From JALYUM01 sp036688685 (GTDB taxonomy: Bacteria; Pseudomonadota; Gammaproteobacteria; Burkholderiales; Burkholderiaceae_D): DNA of 64,000 bases. This document shows, piece by piece, positions 50,349-58,025 of the stretch; position 1 is the stretch's first letter, and each line of letters begins with the position of its first letter. The position numbers and the translations under genes were made by a program. Location of the stretch: assembly GCF_036688685.1 (NCBI RefSeq), contig NZ_JAQQPS010000015.1:62001-126000 (forward strand), in the 5' to 3' direction. The notes under the pieces were generated by a model. The model was not told the DNA's origin, did not search any database, and saw only the letters and a program-made list of their open reading frames with translations.

Positions 50349-52031
50349 ATGGACGCGAATATGAACATGCCTGATCCCCAAGCCTTCCTCGCTGCGTGGA
50401 TGGCGCAGTTCAGCAACCCGGCTGCCGCACTAGCGCCCGCGCAGGTCGCCGGCGCCATTGCGCCATCGAAGCTGGAAGAAATACGCAACGCTTACCTGAA
50501 GAAAGCGACTGAGCTGTGGCAAAGCGCCATGCTGGGCAACCTGCCCGTCGTGCAGGACAAGCAATTCGCGACGCCGGCCTGGCAGGACAATGTGATGTCC
50601 TCCTTCAGTGCCGCTTCCTACCTGCTCAACGCCGAATTCCTGACGGCGATGGCCGATGCCGTCGAGGCGCCGGCGCGCGAAAAACAAAAAATCCGCTTCG
50701 CCGTACAGCAAATGGTGGACGCCATGTCGCCCGCCAATTTCCTGGCCACCAACCCGGAAGCGCAGCAGCAACTGATCGACTCGAAGGGCGACAGCCTGAC
50801 CAGGGGCATGGCAAACATGCTCAAGGATTTGCAGAAGGGGCGTATTTCGCAGTCGGACGAGTCGGCCTTCCAAGTCGGTGAAAACGTCGCCACTACGCCC
50901 GGCACCGTGGTCTTTCAAAATGACTTGTTCCAGTTGATCCAATACACGCCGGTGACGCCGACAGTGCACGCCGTGCCGCTGTTGATGATTCCGCCGTGCA
51001 TCAACAAATACTATATCCTCGACCTGCAGCCGGACAATTCGCTGGTGCGTTACATGGTCGAGCAGGGCAATACCGTGTTCATGGTGTCCTGGCGCAATCC
51101 CGACCAGTCGTTGGCGCACACCACCTGGGACGATTACGTCGAGCAAGGCGCGATCCGCGCCATCGACGTGACGCGCGCCATCAGCGGCCAGGACAAGCTG
51201 AACATCTTCGGCTTTTGCGTGGGCGGCACCATCGCCGCCAGCGCGCTGGCCGTGCTGGCCGCGCGCGGCCAGCAAGCCGCCGCCAGCCTGACCTTGTTGA
51301 CCACCTTGCTCGACTACAGCGACACTGGCGTGCTCGATGTCTTCATCGACGAACAACAGGTGGCGCTGCGCGAAAGCATGCTGGCCAAGGGCGGCCTGAT
51401 GCCGGGGCGCGACCTGGCGACGACCTTTTCGTCGCTGCGTCCGAACGACCTGATGTGGAATTACGTCCAGTCGAACTATTTGCAAGGCAAGGAACCGCCG
51501 GCCTTCGACCTGTTGTACTGGAACGCCGACAGCACCAATTTGCCGGGCCCCATGTTCTGCTTCTACTTGCGCAATATGTACCTGGAAAACAATCTGCGCA
51601 TTCCCGGCAAGCTGACCGTGGCCGGTGCCAAGGTGGATTTGGGCGCGATCGATGCGCCGGTGTTCATCTACGGCTCGAAGGAAGACCATATCGTGCCGTG
51701 GGATGCGGCCTTCCGCTCGCTGTCCCTGTTGAATCCCACCAAACCCGAGAACAATACCTTCGTGCTGGGCGCGTCCGGCCACATCGCCGGGGTGATCAAC
51801 CCGGCCACCAAGAAGAAACGCAGCCACTGGTTGCGTGACGGCGCTGCGGCGTCGGCGGCGCAATGGATGGAAGGCGCTGGCGAGCAGGCCGGCAGCTGGT
51901 GGCCTGCATGGTCCGACTTCCTGAAAAAACATGGTGGCACAGAGGTCGCCGCGCCGGTTGTGGCGGGCAATGCCGACTACCAGCCAGGTGAGCCGGCGCC
52001 CGGCAGTTACGTGAAAGCGCGTGCTGATTAA
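50349..52031 (+). CDS. phaC: class I polyhydroxyalkanoate synthase
   Basis: Polymerises hydroxyacyl-CoA to storage polyester. 560 residues; N-terminal PhaC_N region, then the alpha/beta hydrolase core with the cysteine elbow FGFCVGGT (Cys about 290), WRNPDQSLAHTTWDDYVEQG, DLMWNYVQSNYLQGKEPPAFDLLYWNAD, the Asp in SKEDHIVPW and His in LGASGHIAGVIN. ATG 50349 or 50361. It is followed by the regulator phaR after about 140 bases that include a CTGC-N4-GCAG site. Confidence 0.95.
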   Translation: MDANMNMPDPQAFLAAWMAQFSNPAAALAPAQVAGAIAPSKLEEIRNAYLKKATELWQSAMLGNLPVVQDKQFATPAWQDNVMSSFSAASYLLNAEFLTAMADAVEAPAREKQKIRFAVQQMVDAMSPANFLATNPEAQQQLIDSKGDSLTRGMANMLKDLQKGRISQSDESAFQVGENVATTPGTVVFQNDLFQLIQYTPVTPTVHAVPLLMIPPCINKYYILDLQPDNSLVRYMVEQGNTVFMVSWRNPDQSLAHTTWDDYVEQGAIRAIDVTRAISGQDKLNIFGFCVGGTIAASALAVLAARGQQAAASLTLLTTLLDYSDTGVLDVFIDEQQVALRESMLAKGGLMPGRDLATTFSSLRPNDLMWNYVQSNYLQGKEPPAFDLLYWNADSTNLPGPMFCFYLRNMYLENNLRIPGKLTVAGAKVDLGAIDAPVFIYGSKEDHIVPWDAAFRSLSLLNPTKPENNTFVLGASGHIAGVINPATKKKRSHWLRDGAAASAAQWMEGAGEQAGSWWPAWSDFLKKHGGTEVAAPVVAGNADYQPGEPAPGSYVKARAD

Positions 52032-52071
52032 CTTTCATTGCTAACGCATAAAAGATGATGTGCGCCTAATA

Positions 52072-52091
52072 ATTGCTGCACGTGCAGCAAT
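52072..52091. promoter_or_regulatory. 20-bp palindrome, probable PhaR operator
   Basis: ATTGCTGCAC and GTGCAGCAAT are exact reverse complements (52072-52091). The centre reads CTGC-ACGT-GCAG, agreeing with the CTGC-N3/4-GCAG site described for PhaR of Paracoccus. It lies 80 bases before phaR, so PhaR probably represses its own gene here. Confidence 0.6.
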
Positions 52092-52171
52092 AGCGTGGTA
52101 TTTTTAGGCGCTGCGCCCCCGCCGAGTTTGGAGACTTTAGCGGGGTAACTTCTTTTACCTGGAACGTCGAG

Positions 52172-52735
52172 ATGAGCAGTACGAAAAAAAGTACCGAACG
52201 CCTGATCAAAAAGTACCCGAACCGCCGGCTGTACGATACGCAAACCAGTTCCTACATCACGCTGACCGATGTAAAACAACTGGTGCTGGACGCTGACACT
52301 TTCACCGTGATCGATGCCAAATCGAGCGAAGACCTGACCCGCAGCATCCTGCTGCAAATTATCCTGGAAGAAGAAGCGAATGGCGCGCCGATGTTTTCCA
52401 GCGCCGTGCTGTCGCAAATCATCCGCTACTACGGCCACGCAATGCAGGGCATGATGGGTTCTTACCTGGAAAAGAACGTGCAGGCCTTCACCGATATCCA
52501 GAACAAGTTCACCGGCACACCCGCTGGCAGCTTCGAAGGCAAGCCGTTCAGCCCGGAGATGTGGACCCAGTTCATGAACGTGCAGGGCCCGATGATGCAG
52601 GGCATGATGAACAACTACATCGAGCAAAGCAAAAGTTTATTTGTGCAGATGCAGGAGCAAATGCAGAACCAGAGCAAGACTTTGTTCGGTGCCTTTCCGT
52701 TCGGCCCCATCATCCCGCCCACCGACAAAAAATAG
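52172..52735 (+). CDS. phaR: polyhydroxyalkanoate synthesis repressor PhaR
   Basis: 187-residue DNA- and polymer-binding repressor of phasin and PHA genes. The N-terminal PHB_acc_N domain is clear: LIKKYPNRRLYDTQTSSYITLTDVKQL and DAKSSEDLTRSILLQIILEEE. Then the PHB_acc repeat (MFSSAVLSQIIRYYGHAMQG, FMNVQGPMMQGMMNNYIEQSKSLF) and a Gln/Met-rich tail. A palindrome with the PhaR site lies upstream. About 140 bases after phaC. Confidence 0.94.
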   Translation: MSSTKKSTERLIKKYPNRRLYDTQTSSYITLTDVKQLVLDADTFTVIDAKSSEDLTRSILLQIILEEEANGAPMFSSAVLSQIIRYYGHAMQGMMGSYLEKNVQAFTDIQNKFTGTPAGSFEGKPFSPEMWTQFMNVQGPMMQGMMNNYIEQSKSLFVQMQEQMQNQSKTLFGAFPFGPIIPPTDKK

Positions 52736-52841
52736 ACAGGCAGCTGACACGGGCGCAGGGAAATGGCCCGACCGCTAGATGACATGGTCTGGTTCGCGTA
52801 CAATCGTGGATTAGCCTGTTTTTTTATATCGGTCCGCGCCC

Positions 52842-54254
52842 ATGTCTGAACTTCGTCGTCAACCCCTTCCCCTCATTCCTGCTGCAGGCGTTCTCGGCGC
52901 CCCCATGGTCGCGCCGAAAGTCGGCTTCGTTTCGCTCGGCTGCCCGAAAGCGCTGGTCGACTCGGAACAGATCCTGACCCAGTTGCGTGCGGAAGGCTAC
53001 GAAACCGCCAAGTCCTACGCCGGCGCCGACCTCGTGATTGTCAACACCTGCGGCTTCATCGATGCCGCCGTGCAGGAGTCGCTCGACGCCATCGGCGAAG
53101 CGCTGGCCGAAAACGGCCGCGTCATCGTCACCGGTTGTCTTGGTGCGAAAAAAGATGCGGCGGGCGACGACATCATCATGAAGGTGCACCCGAAAGTGCT
53201 GGCGGTGACCGGCCCGCATGCCCTGGCCGAAGTGATGGACTCGGTCCACCTGCACCTGCCCAAGCCGCACGAGCCGTTCTTCGACCTGGTGCCTAGCCAG
53301 GGCGTCAAGTTGACGCCGAAGCACTACGCTTACCTGAAAATTTCAGAAGGCTGCAACCACCGCTGCAGCTTCTGTATCATTCCGTCGATGCGTGGCGACC
53401 TGGTGTCGCGCCCGATCGGCGACCTGATGATGGAAGCGGAGAACTTGTTCAAAGCCGGCGTCAAGGAGTTGCTGGTCATTTCGCAGGACACCAGCGCGTA
53501 CGGTGTCGACGTCAAGTTCCGCCTCGGGTTCTGGAACGGCCGCCCGGTCAAGACCCACATGACGCAACTGGTGGAAGCGCTGGGCCAGCTGGCCAAACAG
53601 TACGGCGCCTGGGTGCGCCTGCATTACGTGTATCCGTATCCGCACGTCGACCAGGTGATCCCGATGATGACGGGCGAGAACATCCTGCCTTACCTGGACA
53701 TCCCGATGCAGCACGCGCACCCGGACGTGCTGCGCCGCATGAAGCGTCCGGCCAGCGGCGAGAAAAATCTTGATCGCATCCTGGCCTGGCGCGCGATGAA
53801 CCCGGAACTGACCATCCGCTCGACCTTCATCGCCGGCTTCCCCGGCGAGACCGAAGCCGAGTTCGAATACCTGCTCGACTTTTTGAAAGAAGCGCAGATC
53901 GACCGCCTCGGCTGCTTCGCCTATTCGCCGGTGGAAGGCGCCACCGCCAACCTGCTGGACAATCCGGTGCCGCAAGAACTGCGCGAAGAGCGCCGCGCGC
54001 GCGTCATGCTGCTCCAGGAAGAAATTTCGGCAGCGCGCCTGCAGGCGAAAGTCGGCCGCACCATCCGCGTGCTGATCGATGAAGTGGGCGGCAAGGAAGC
54101 CATCGGCCGTTCGGCTGCGGATGCGCCGGAAATCGACGGCGTGGTGCACATCAAGCGCTCCCTGATGCCTGGCAAAAAGCTGGTGGTGGGCGAGTTCGCC
54201 GACGTGGTCGTGACCAGCGCCGATGCGCACGACCTGTGGGCCTCGATCGCGTAA
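52842..54254 (+). CDS. rimO: ribosomal protein S12 methylthiotransferase RimO
   Basis: Radical-SAM enzyme that adds SCH3 to Asp of S12. 470 residues: UPF0004 domain with VSLGCPKALVDSE, NTCGFIDAAVQESLD and TGCLGAK (three Cys for the first cluster); radical-SAM motif EGCNHRCSFCIIPSMRG (Cys about 171, 175, 178); LDIPMQHAHPDVLRRMKRP; and a C-terminal TRAM domain with VLIDEVGGKEAIGRS. The first 24 residues are an unconserved extension; the second ATG (PMVAPKVGFVSL) is a possible start. Confidence 0.93.
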   Translation: MSELRRQPLPLIPAAGVLGAPMVAPKVGFVSLGCPKALVDSEQILTQLRAEGYETAKSYAGADLVIVNTCGFIDAAVQESLDAIGEALAENGRVIVTGCLGAKKDAAGDDIIMKVHPKVLAVTGPHALAEVMDSVHLHLPKPHEPFFDLVPSQGVKLTPKHYAYLKISEGCNHRCSFCIIPSMRGDLVSRPIGDLMMEAENLFKAGVKELLVISQDTSAYGVDVKFRLGFWNGRPVKTHMTQLVEALGQLAKQYGAWVRLHYVYPYPHVDQVIPMMTGENILPYLDIPMQHAHPDVLRRMKRPASGEKNLDRILAWRAMNPELTIRSTFIAGFPGETEAEFEYLLDFLKEAQIDRLGCFAYSPVEGATANLLDNPVPQELREERRARVMLLQEEISAARLQAKVGRTIRVLIDEVGGKEAIGRSAADAPEIDGVVHIKRSLMPGKKLVVGEFADVVVTSADAHDLWASIA

Positions 54255-54260
54255 CCCACC

Positions 54261-55433
54261 ATGGCCGATACAACGCTGCAAACCCGCCTGATCCACTCGT
54301 CGTACACGGCGCCGGGCGGCTTCGCGGCGTTTCCGACCGCGATCCACCATGCGTCCACGGTGCTGTTCAAGGACGTGGCCGCGATGCGCTCGGGCGACTG
54401 GAAAGACAAGAGCGCGTATACCTACGGTCTGCACGGCACGCCGACCACGTTTACATTGGAAGCGCGCCTGGCCGAGATCGAAGGCGGCGCGCACTGCCTG
54501 CTGGCGCCCTCGGGCCTGGCAGCCATCGCCATGGTCGATTTCGCTTTTCTGAAAACCGGCGACGATGTGCTGTTGCCGGAAAACGTCTACAACCCGAACC
54601 GCGAGCTGGGTCGCTGGTTGTCGAGCGACTTCGGCATCACGGCGCGCTACTACGATCCGCTGGTCGGCGCCGGCATCGCCGCTTTGATTCAGCCAAATAC
54701 CAAACTGATCTGGACCGAGTCGCCCGGCTCGGTGTCGATGGAAGTGCCGGATTTACCGGCGATCTGCGCGGCCGCTCACGCGCGCGGCGTGCTGGTCGCG
54801 CTCGACAATACCTGGTCGGCGGGCCTGGCCTTGCGCGGCTTCGACCTCGGCGTCGACATCATCATGCAGGCGCTGACCAAGTACCAGTCGGGCGGCTCGG
54901 ACGTGCTGATGGGCGCGGTGATCACGCGCGACGTGGCACTCAACGACCTGCTGGCCATGGCGCACATGCGCCTTGGTCTGGGTGTCAGCCCGGACGACGC
55001 CTTCCTGGTGATGCGCGGCCTGCCCAGCATGCAGCTGCGCTTCGACGCCCACGATGCCGCGGCGCGCCAGGTGGCCGCGTGGCTGCAGGGGCGGCCGGAA
55101 ATTGCACGGGTGCTGCATCCGGCGTTCGAGGACTGTCCCGGGCACGCCGAATGGAAACGCGATTTTACCGGGGCAGGGGGCTTGTTCTCGGTGGTGTTCG
55201 ATGCGCGCTATACCGAGCAACAGACCGACCGCTTCGTCGATGCGCTGCGCTTGTTTGGCATCGGCTACAGCTGGGGCGGCGCGAACAGCCTGGTGATGCC
55301 GTACCGGATGCCAGCGATGCGACGCACCTGGGATGATGCCGGCACACTGGTGCGCTTGAATATCGGGCTCGAGAGTGTGGAAGATCTGCTTGCCGATATT
55401 GCGCAGGCGCTCGGGCAGATGGTGCACTCTTAA
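54261..55433 (+). CDS. metC: cystathionine beta-lyase
   Basis: PLP enzyme that makes homocysteine from cystathionine. 390 residues: HHASTVLFKD start region, YTYGLHGTPTTFTLEARLAEIEGG, LLAPSGLAAIAM, NVYNPNRELGRW, VALDNTWSAGL, and the PLP lysine in ALTKYQSGGSDVLMGAV (about 208). The GLHGTPT and SGG motifs are those of the beta-lyase branch. It lies six bases behind rimO and is probably co-transcribed, ending at a strong terminator. Confidence 0.9.
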   Translation: MADTTLQTRLIHSSYTAPGGFAAFPTAIHHASTVLFKDVAAMRSGDWKDKSAYTYGLHGTPTTFTLEARLAEIEGGAHCLLAPSGLAAIAMVDFAFLKTGDDVLLPENVYNPNRELGRWLSSDFGITARYYDPLVGAGIAALIQPNTKLIWTESPGSVSMEVPDLPAICAAAHARGVLVALDNTWSAGLALRGFDLGVDIIMQALTKYQSGGSDVLMGAVITRDVALNDLLAMAHMRLGLGVSPDDAFLVMRGLPSMQLRFDAHDAAARQVAAWLQGRPEIARVLHPAFEDCPGHAEWKRDFTGAGGLFSVVFDARYTEQQTDRFVDALRLFGIGYSWGGANSLVMPYRMPAMRRTWDDAGTLVRLNIGLESVEDLLADIAQALGQMVHS

Positions 55434-55435
55434 AA

Positions 55436-55454
55436 CACCACTTTCAAAGTGGTG
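55436..55454. other. 19-bp palindrome CACCACTTT-C-AAAGTGGTG
   Basis: Two 9-base arms pair perfectly around one base right after the metC stop. It stands before a classic terminator at 55460-55485 and may act with it; its own loop is too small for a good hairpin, so a protein site is possible. Confidence 0.4.
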
Positions 55455-55459
55455 GACGA

Positions 55460-55485
55460 AAAAAAAGCGCCTCAGCGCTTTTTTT
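55460..55485. terminator. bidirectional terminator metC-cheV
   Basis: AAAAAAAGCGC (55460-55470) and GCGCTTTTTTT (55475-55485) around CTCA. Symmetrical A and T tracts make it work for metC on the plus strand and the cheV-like gene (stop 55492) on the minus strand. Confidence 0.88.
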
Positions 55486-55491
55486 GTTGTC

Positions 55492-56454
55492 TTACTGCCC
55501 CAGCACCCTACGCAACGTCGACGACAAATCGACCGCCGAGAACTTCGCGACATACGCATCCGCGCCCACCGTCTTGACGTGCTCTTCGTTTGTGGTGCCC
55601 GACAGCGACGAGTGGATTACCACCGGCATATTCGCAAAGCGATTTGATTTCTTGATGCTGCGCGTGAGCGTAAAACCATCCATCTCCGGCATTTCCAGAT
55701 CGGTCAGCACCAGCGCGACCTTGTCGTAGATGGTCTTGCCTTCGGTTTCGGCTGCAGTGGCCAGATAGTTCAGCTGGTCCCACGCTTCCTTGCCCGTCTT
55801 GGTCATGACGAACGGCAGGCCCATCGCTTCGAGCCCCTGTTCAATGAGCGAACGCGCCACGACTGAATCATCGGCGGCGAGGATGACGGTGCCGGCCTTG
55901 ATCCTGATTTTGCTGCCGATCGAGGCGGGATCGACCACGTTGGTCTCGGCCGGGTTCATCATGCGCAGGATGGTTTCCACGTCCAGCACCTGGGCCAGGC
56001 GCGGCGCGGCGCCGCCGGTTTCATCGTCAAGGCGGGCAATGCTGGTGACCATGCCGGTGCCGGCGCTATGCTCGGACGACATCACCTGGTTCCAGTCGAG
56101 GCGCACGATTTCTTCGACGCTTTCCACCGCAAACGCCTGCGTGGTGCGGGCGAATTCGGTGACCAACATGATGTTCAGGCCAGTCTTCGGCGTGCAACCG
56201 GTAATGGCCGGCAAGTCGAGTACCTGGATGATCTGGCCACGCAGGTTGACAACACCCAGTACATGCGGGGGCGAGCCCGCGACAGCGGTCACCGCCGGCA
56301 TCGCGACGATTTCGCGAATTTTGAACACATTGATGCCAAACAATTCATTGCGTTCGCCATTGGCGTCACCGCCCAGGCGGAACAGCAAGAGCTCGAATTT
56401 GTTCGTGCCCGTCAGATTGCTGCGTTCGTCGACTTCCTGTTGTATATTTTTCAT
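55492..56454 (-). CDS. cheV: chemotaxis coupling protein CheV
   Basis: CheW-like coupling domain fused to a receiver. 320 residues. CheW part about 10-165 (ELLLFRLGGDANGERNELFGINVFKIREIV, LGVVNLRGQIIQVLDLPAI, SVEEIVRLDW). Receiver about 195-320 (VILAADDSVVARSLIEQGL, phospho-Asp in LVLTDLEMPEMDG, conserved Thr/Ser in PVVIHSSLSG, Lys in VAKFSAVDL). Couples chemoreceptors to CheA and takes phosphate for adaptation. ATG 56454 is chosen over the longer open start. No other che gene lies in the window. Confidence 0.9.
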   Translation of the reverse strand: MKNIQQEVDERSNLTGTNKFELLLFRLGGDANGERNELFGINVFKIREIVAMPAVTAVAGSPPHVLGVVNLRGQIIQVLDLPAITGCTPKTGLNIMLVTEFARTTQAFAVESVEEIVRLDWNQVMSSEHSAGTGMVTSIARLDDETGGAAPRLAQVLDVETILRMMNPAETNVVDPASIGSKIRIKAGTVILAADDSVVARSLIEQGLEAMGLPFVMTKTGKEAWDQLNYLATAAETEGKTIYDKVALVLTDLEMPEMDGFTLTRSIKKSNRFANMPVVIHSSLSGTTNEEHVKTVGADAYVAKFSAVDLSSTLRRVLGQ

Positions 56455-56558
56455 GGTTTCGTGTCCCAAAAAGCGAGGTCATCCTCTGACTACTATTACA
56501 CCACGGCAACGCTGTATTGACACGAATAATTCGAAAGAATCAGCAGAATTTACCGGAA

Positions 56559-56924
56559 TCACTGCACCGGCATCGCGCGATTGTTGTTTAAATCCACGAA
56601 ACCCTTAATCAGGCGATATGCATTCCATAACCATGCGGCCGGAAACACGATCCACGACAGCGGAATGCCAATAAGGGTGATCACCAGAATCCAGCCCACC
56701 ACCATCCACAAGGCGTAGAACCAGAAGGTACGGATCATCCACGTGTGGTGGCTGTACACCATGGTGCCGGCCGTGTCGGGCCGTTTCACGTAGTTGACGA
56801 TGAGCGGAATGAACGACAGCATGCCGACCGAGAAGAAGAATGTCAGTGCATGCGCCACGTACATGATGCGGGCAAATTGCTTGGCGTCTTCGAGGTTGCT
56901 ATCCAAAACCAGTTGTTGCGACAT
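56559..56924 (-). CDS. DUF4870-family membrane protein
   Basis: 121-residue protein with about three membrane helices (AHALTFFFSVGMLSFIPLIV, TFWFYALWMVVGWILVITLIG, LSWIVFPAAWLWNAYRLIKG), and the NYVKRPDTAGTMVYSHHTWMIRTF loop typical of DUF4870. The function is unknown. A short gap separates it from trxC. Confidence 0.82.
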   Translation of the reverse strand: MSQQLVLDSNLEDAKQFARIMYVAHALTFFFSVGMLSFIPLIVNYVKRPDTAGTMVYSHHTWMIRTFWFYALWMVVGWILVITLIGIPLSWIVFPAAWLWNAYRLIKGFVDLNNNRAMPVQ

Positions 56925-57012
56925 GCTTTCTCCTTGAGCGGGACCATCCCGCCAGTGGCGACAATTCTACCAGCGCAGTGATATTGATTGGACAAGTAAA
57001 ACGTGCGCGAGT

Positions 57013-57453
57013 TTAGCGCAGTTGTTTGACCCAGTTCACGATGGAGGTGGCATCCATGGCGCCGGGCTGGCGCGCCACTTCGCGCCCACCCTTGAACAGC
57101 GCCAGCGTCGGGATCGAGCGGATGTTGTAACGCGTGGCCAGGTCTTGCGACACTTCGGTGTCGACCTTCAGCAGGCGCACGGCCGGCTCCAGCCGTTGCG
57201 CCGCCTGCTGGTAGGCCGGGGCCATCGCCTTGCACGGCCCGCACCAGGCCGCCCAGAAGTCGACCAGCACGGGAATGTCGTTGCGCTCGATATGGCGCGC
57301 GAACTGGGCGCTGGTGACGTCCAGCGGTTTCGCCACGAACAGCGGCTTGCTGCACTTGCCGCAGGTCGGCTCGTCGGCCAGGCGCTGCGGCGCCAGCCGG
57401 TTGATGGCCGCGCAATGGGGGCAAACCACATGAACAGCGGACGATTCGGTCAT
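57013..57453 (-). CDS. trxC: thioredoxin 2
   Basis: Zinc-bearing thioredoxin of the cytosol. Two CxxC pairs in the N-terminal extension (CPHC and CGKC) bind zinc; the active site is DFWAAWCGPCKAMAP. The rest is the thioredoxin fold (FKGGREVARQPGAM). ATG 57453 gives 146 residues; five more are open upstream. OxyR-type control is common but no site was verified. Confidence 0.93.
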   Translation of the reverse strand: MTESSAVHVVCPHCAAINRLAPQRLADEPTCGKCSKPLFVAKPLDVTSAQFARHIERNDIPVLVDFWAAWCGPCKAMAPAYQQAAQRLEPAVRLLKVDTEVSQDLATRYNIRSIPTLALFKGGREVARQPGAMDATSIVNWVKQLR

Positions 57454-57623
57454 TCCAGGCTCCGGCATGAATAATAAGGTCGCCCATTATGCGCCTGGCG
57501 TGCGTTGCCGCCTGTTTCGGGGCGCGCCAGCAGCGTTTCGCCTGCATGGTTGCGCTGCGCAGCGCGCCGTGGCGGCGCGTGGCGCTGCGGTACAATCACC
57601 GTTCGTCATCCCCTGATTGCGCC

Positions 57624-58025
57624 GTGCCGCCACCATTTCCGATTCGCGTCGAATGCCCGCCTGGCGCCTGCGTCTGCGACCGGGCGCGTCTGCTGGCCGA
57701 CCCGCAGGCCGACCTGCGCGCGCTTCGGCTCACGCGTGCCGATGAGCTGCGCCTGATCGAGCGCATCGAACGGGTGCGCAGCTACGCCGAATTGTTGCGG
57801 GTGCAGGCGCTGATCAACGATCAGCTGGGCGTGCTGCTGCGCATTGCGCCTGGCGTGAATGAAGTACGCACGGTGCGTGGCATCATCGTCGCACTCGACG
57901 AGCAGCCCGGGCTGTGCAAGAAAATTCGCCAGTCGATCCCGGCAGCGATCCGGCGCACTCTCGACGCGCATCCGCAGATCATCTACGAGATCCTGGACGC
58001 CAACGATCTGTTCGGTTCGAATTAG
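57624..58025 (+). CDS. hypothetical protein with RVECPPGACVC start
   Basis: GTG 57624 begins PPPFPIRVECPPGACVCDRARLLADP, with three cysteines (ECPPGACVCD) near the N-terminus, then a helical body (LTRADELRLIERIERVRSYAELLRVQALINDQLGVLLRIAPG, VALDEQPGLCKKIRQSIPAAIRRTL). 133 residues; a longer open frame from 57489 is less likely because its start has no resemblance. Function unknown; the cysteine start could bind metal. Its stop overlaps the stop of the opposite kinase gene by three bases (58023-58025). Confidence 0.6.
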   Translation: MPPPFPIRVECPPGACVCDRARLLADPQADLRALRLTRADELRLIERIERVRSYAELLRVQALINDQLGVLLRIAPGVNEVRTVRGIIVALDEQPGLCKKIRQSIPAAIRRTLDAHPQIIYEILDANDLFGSN

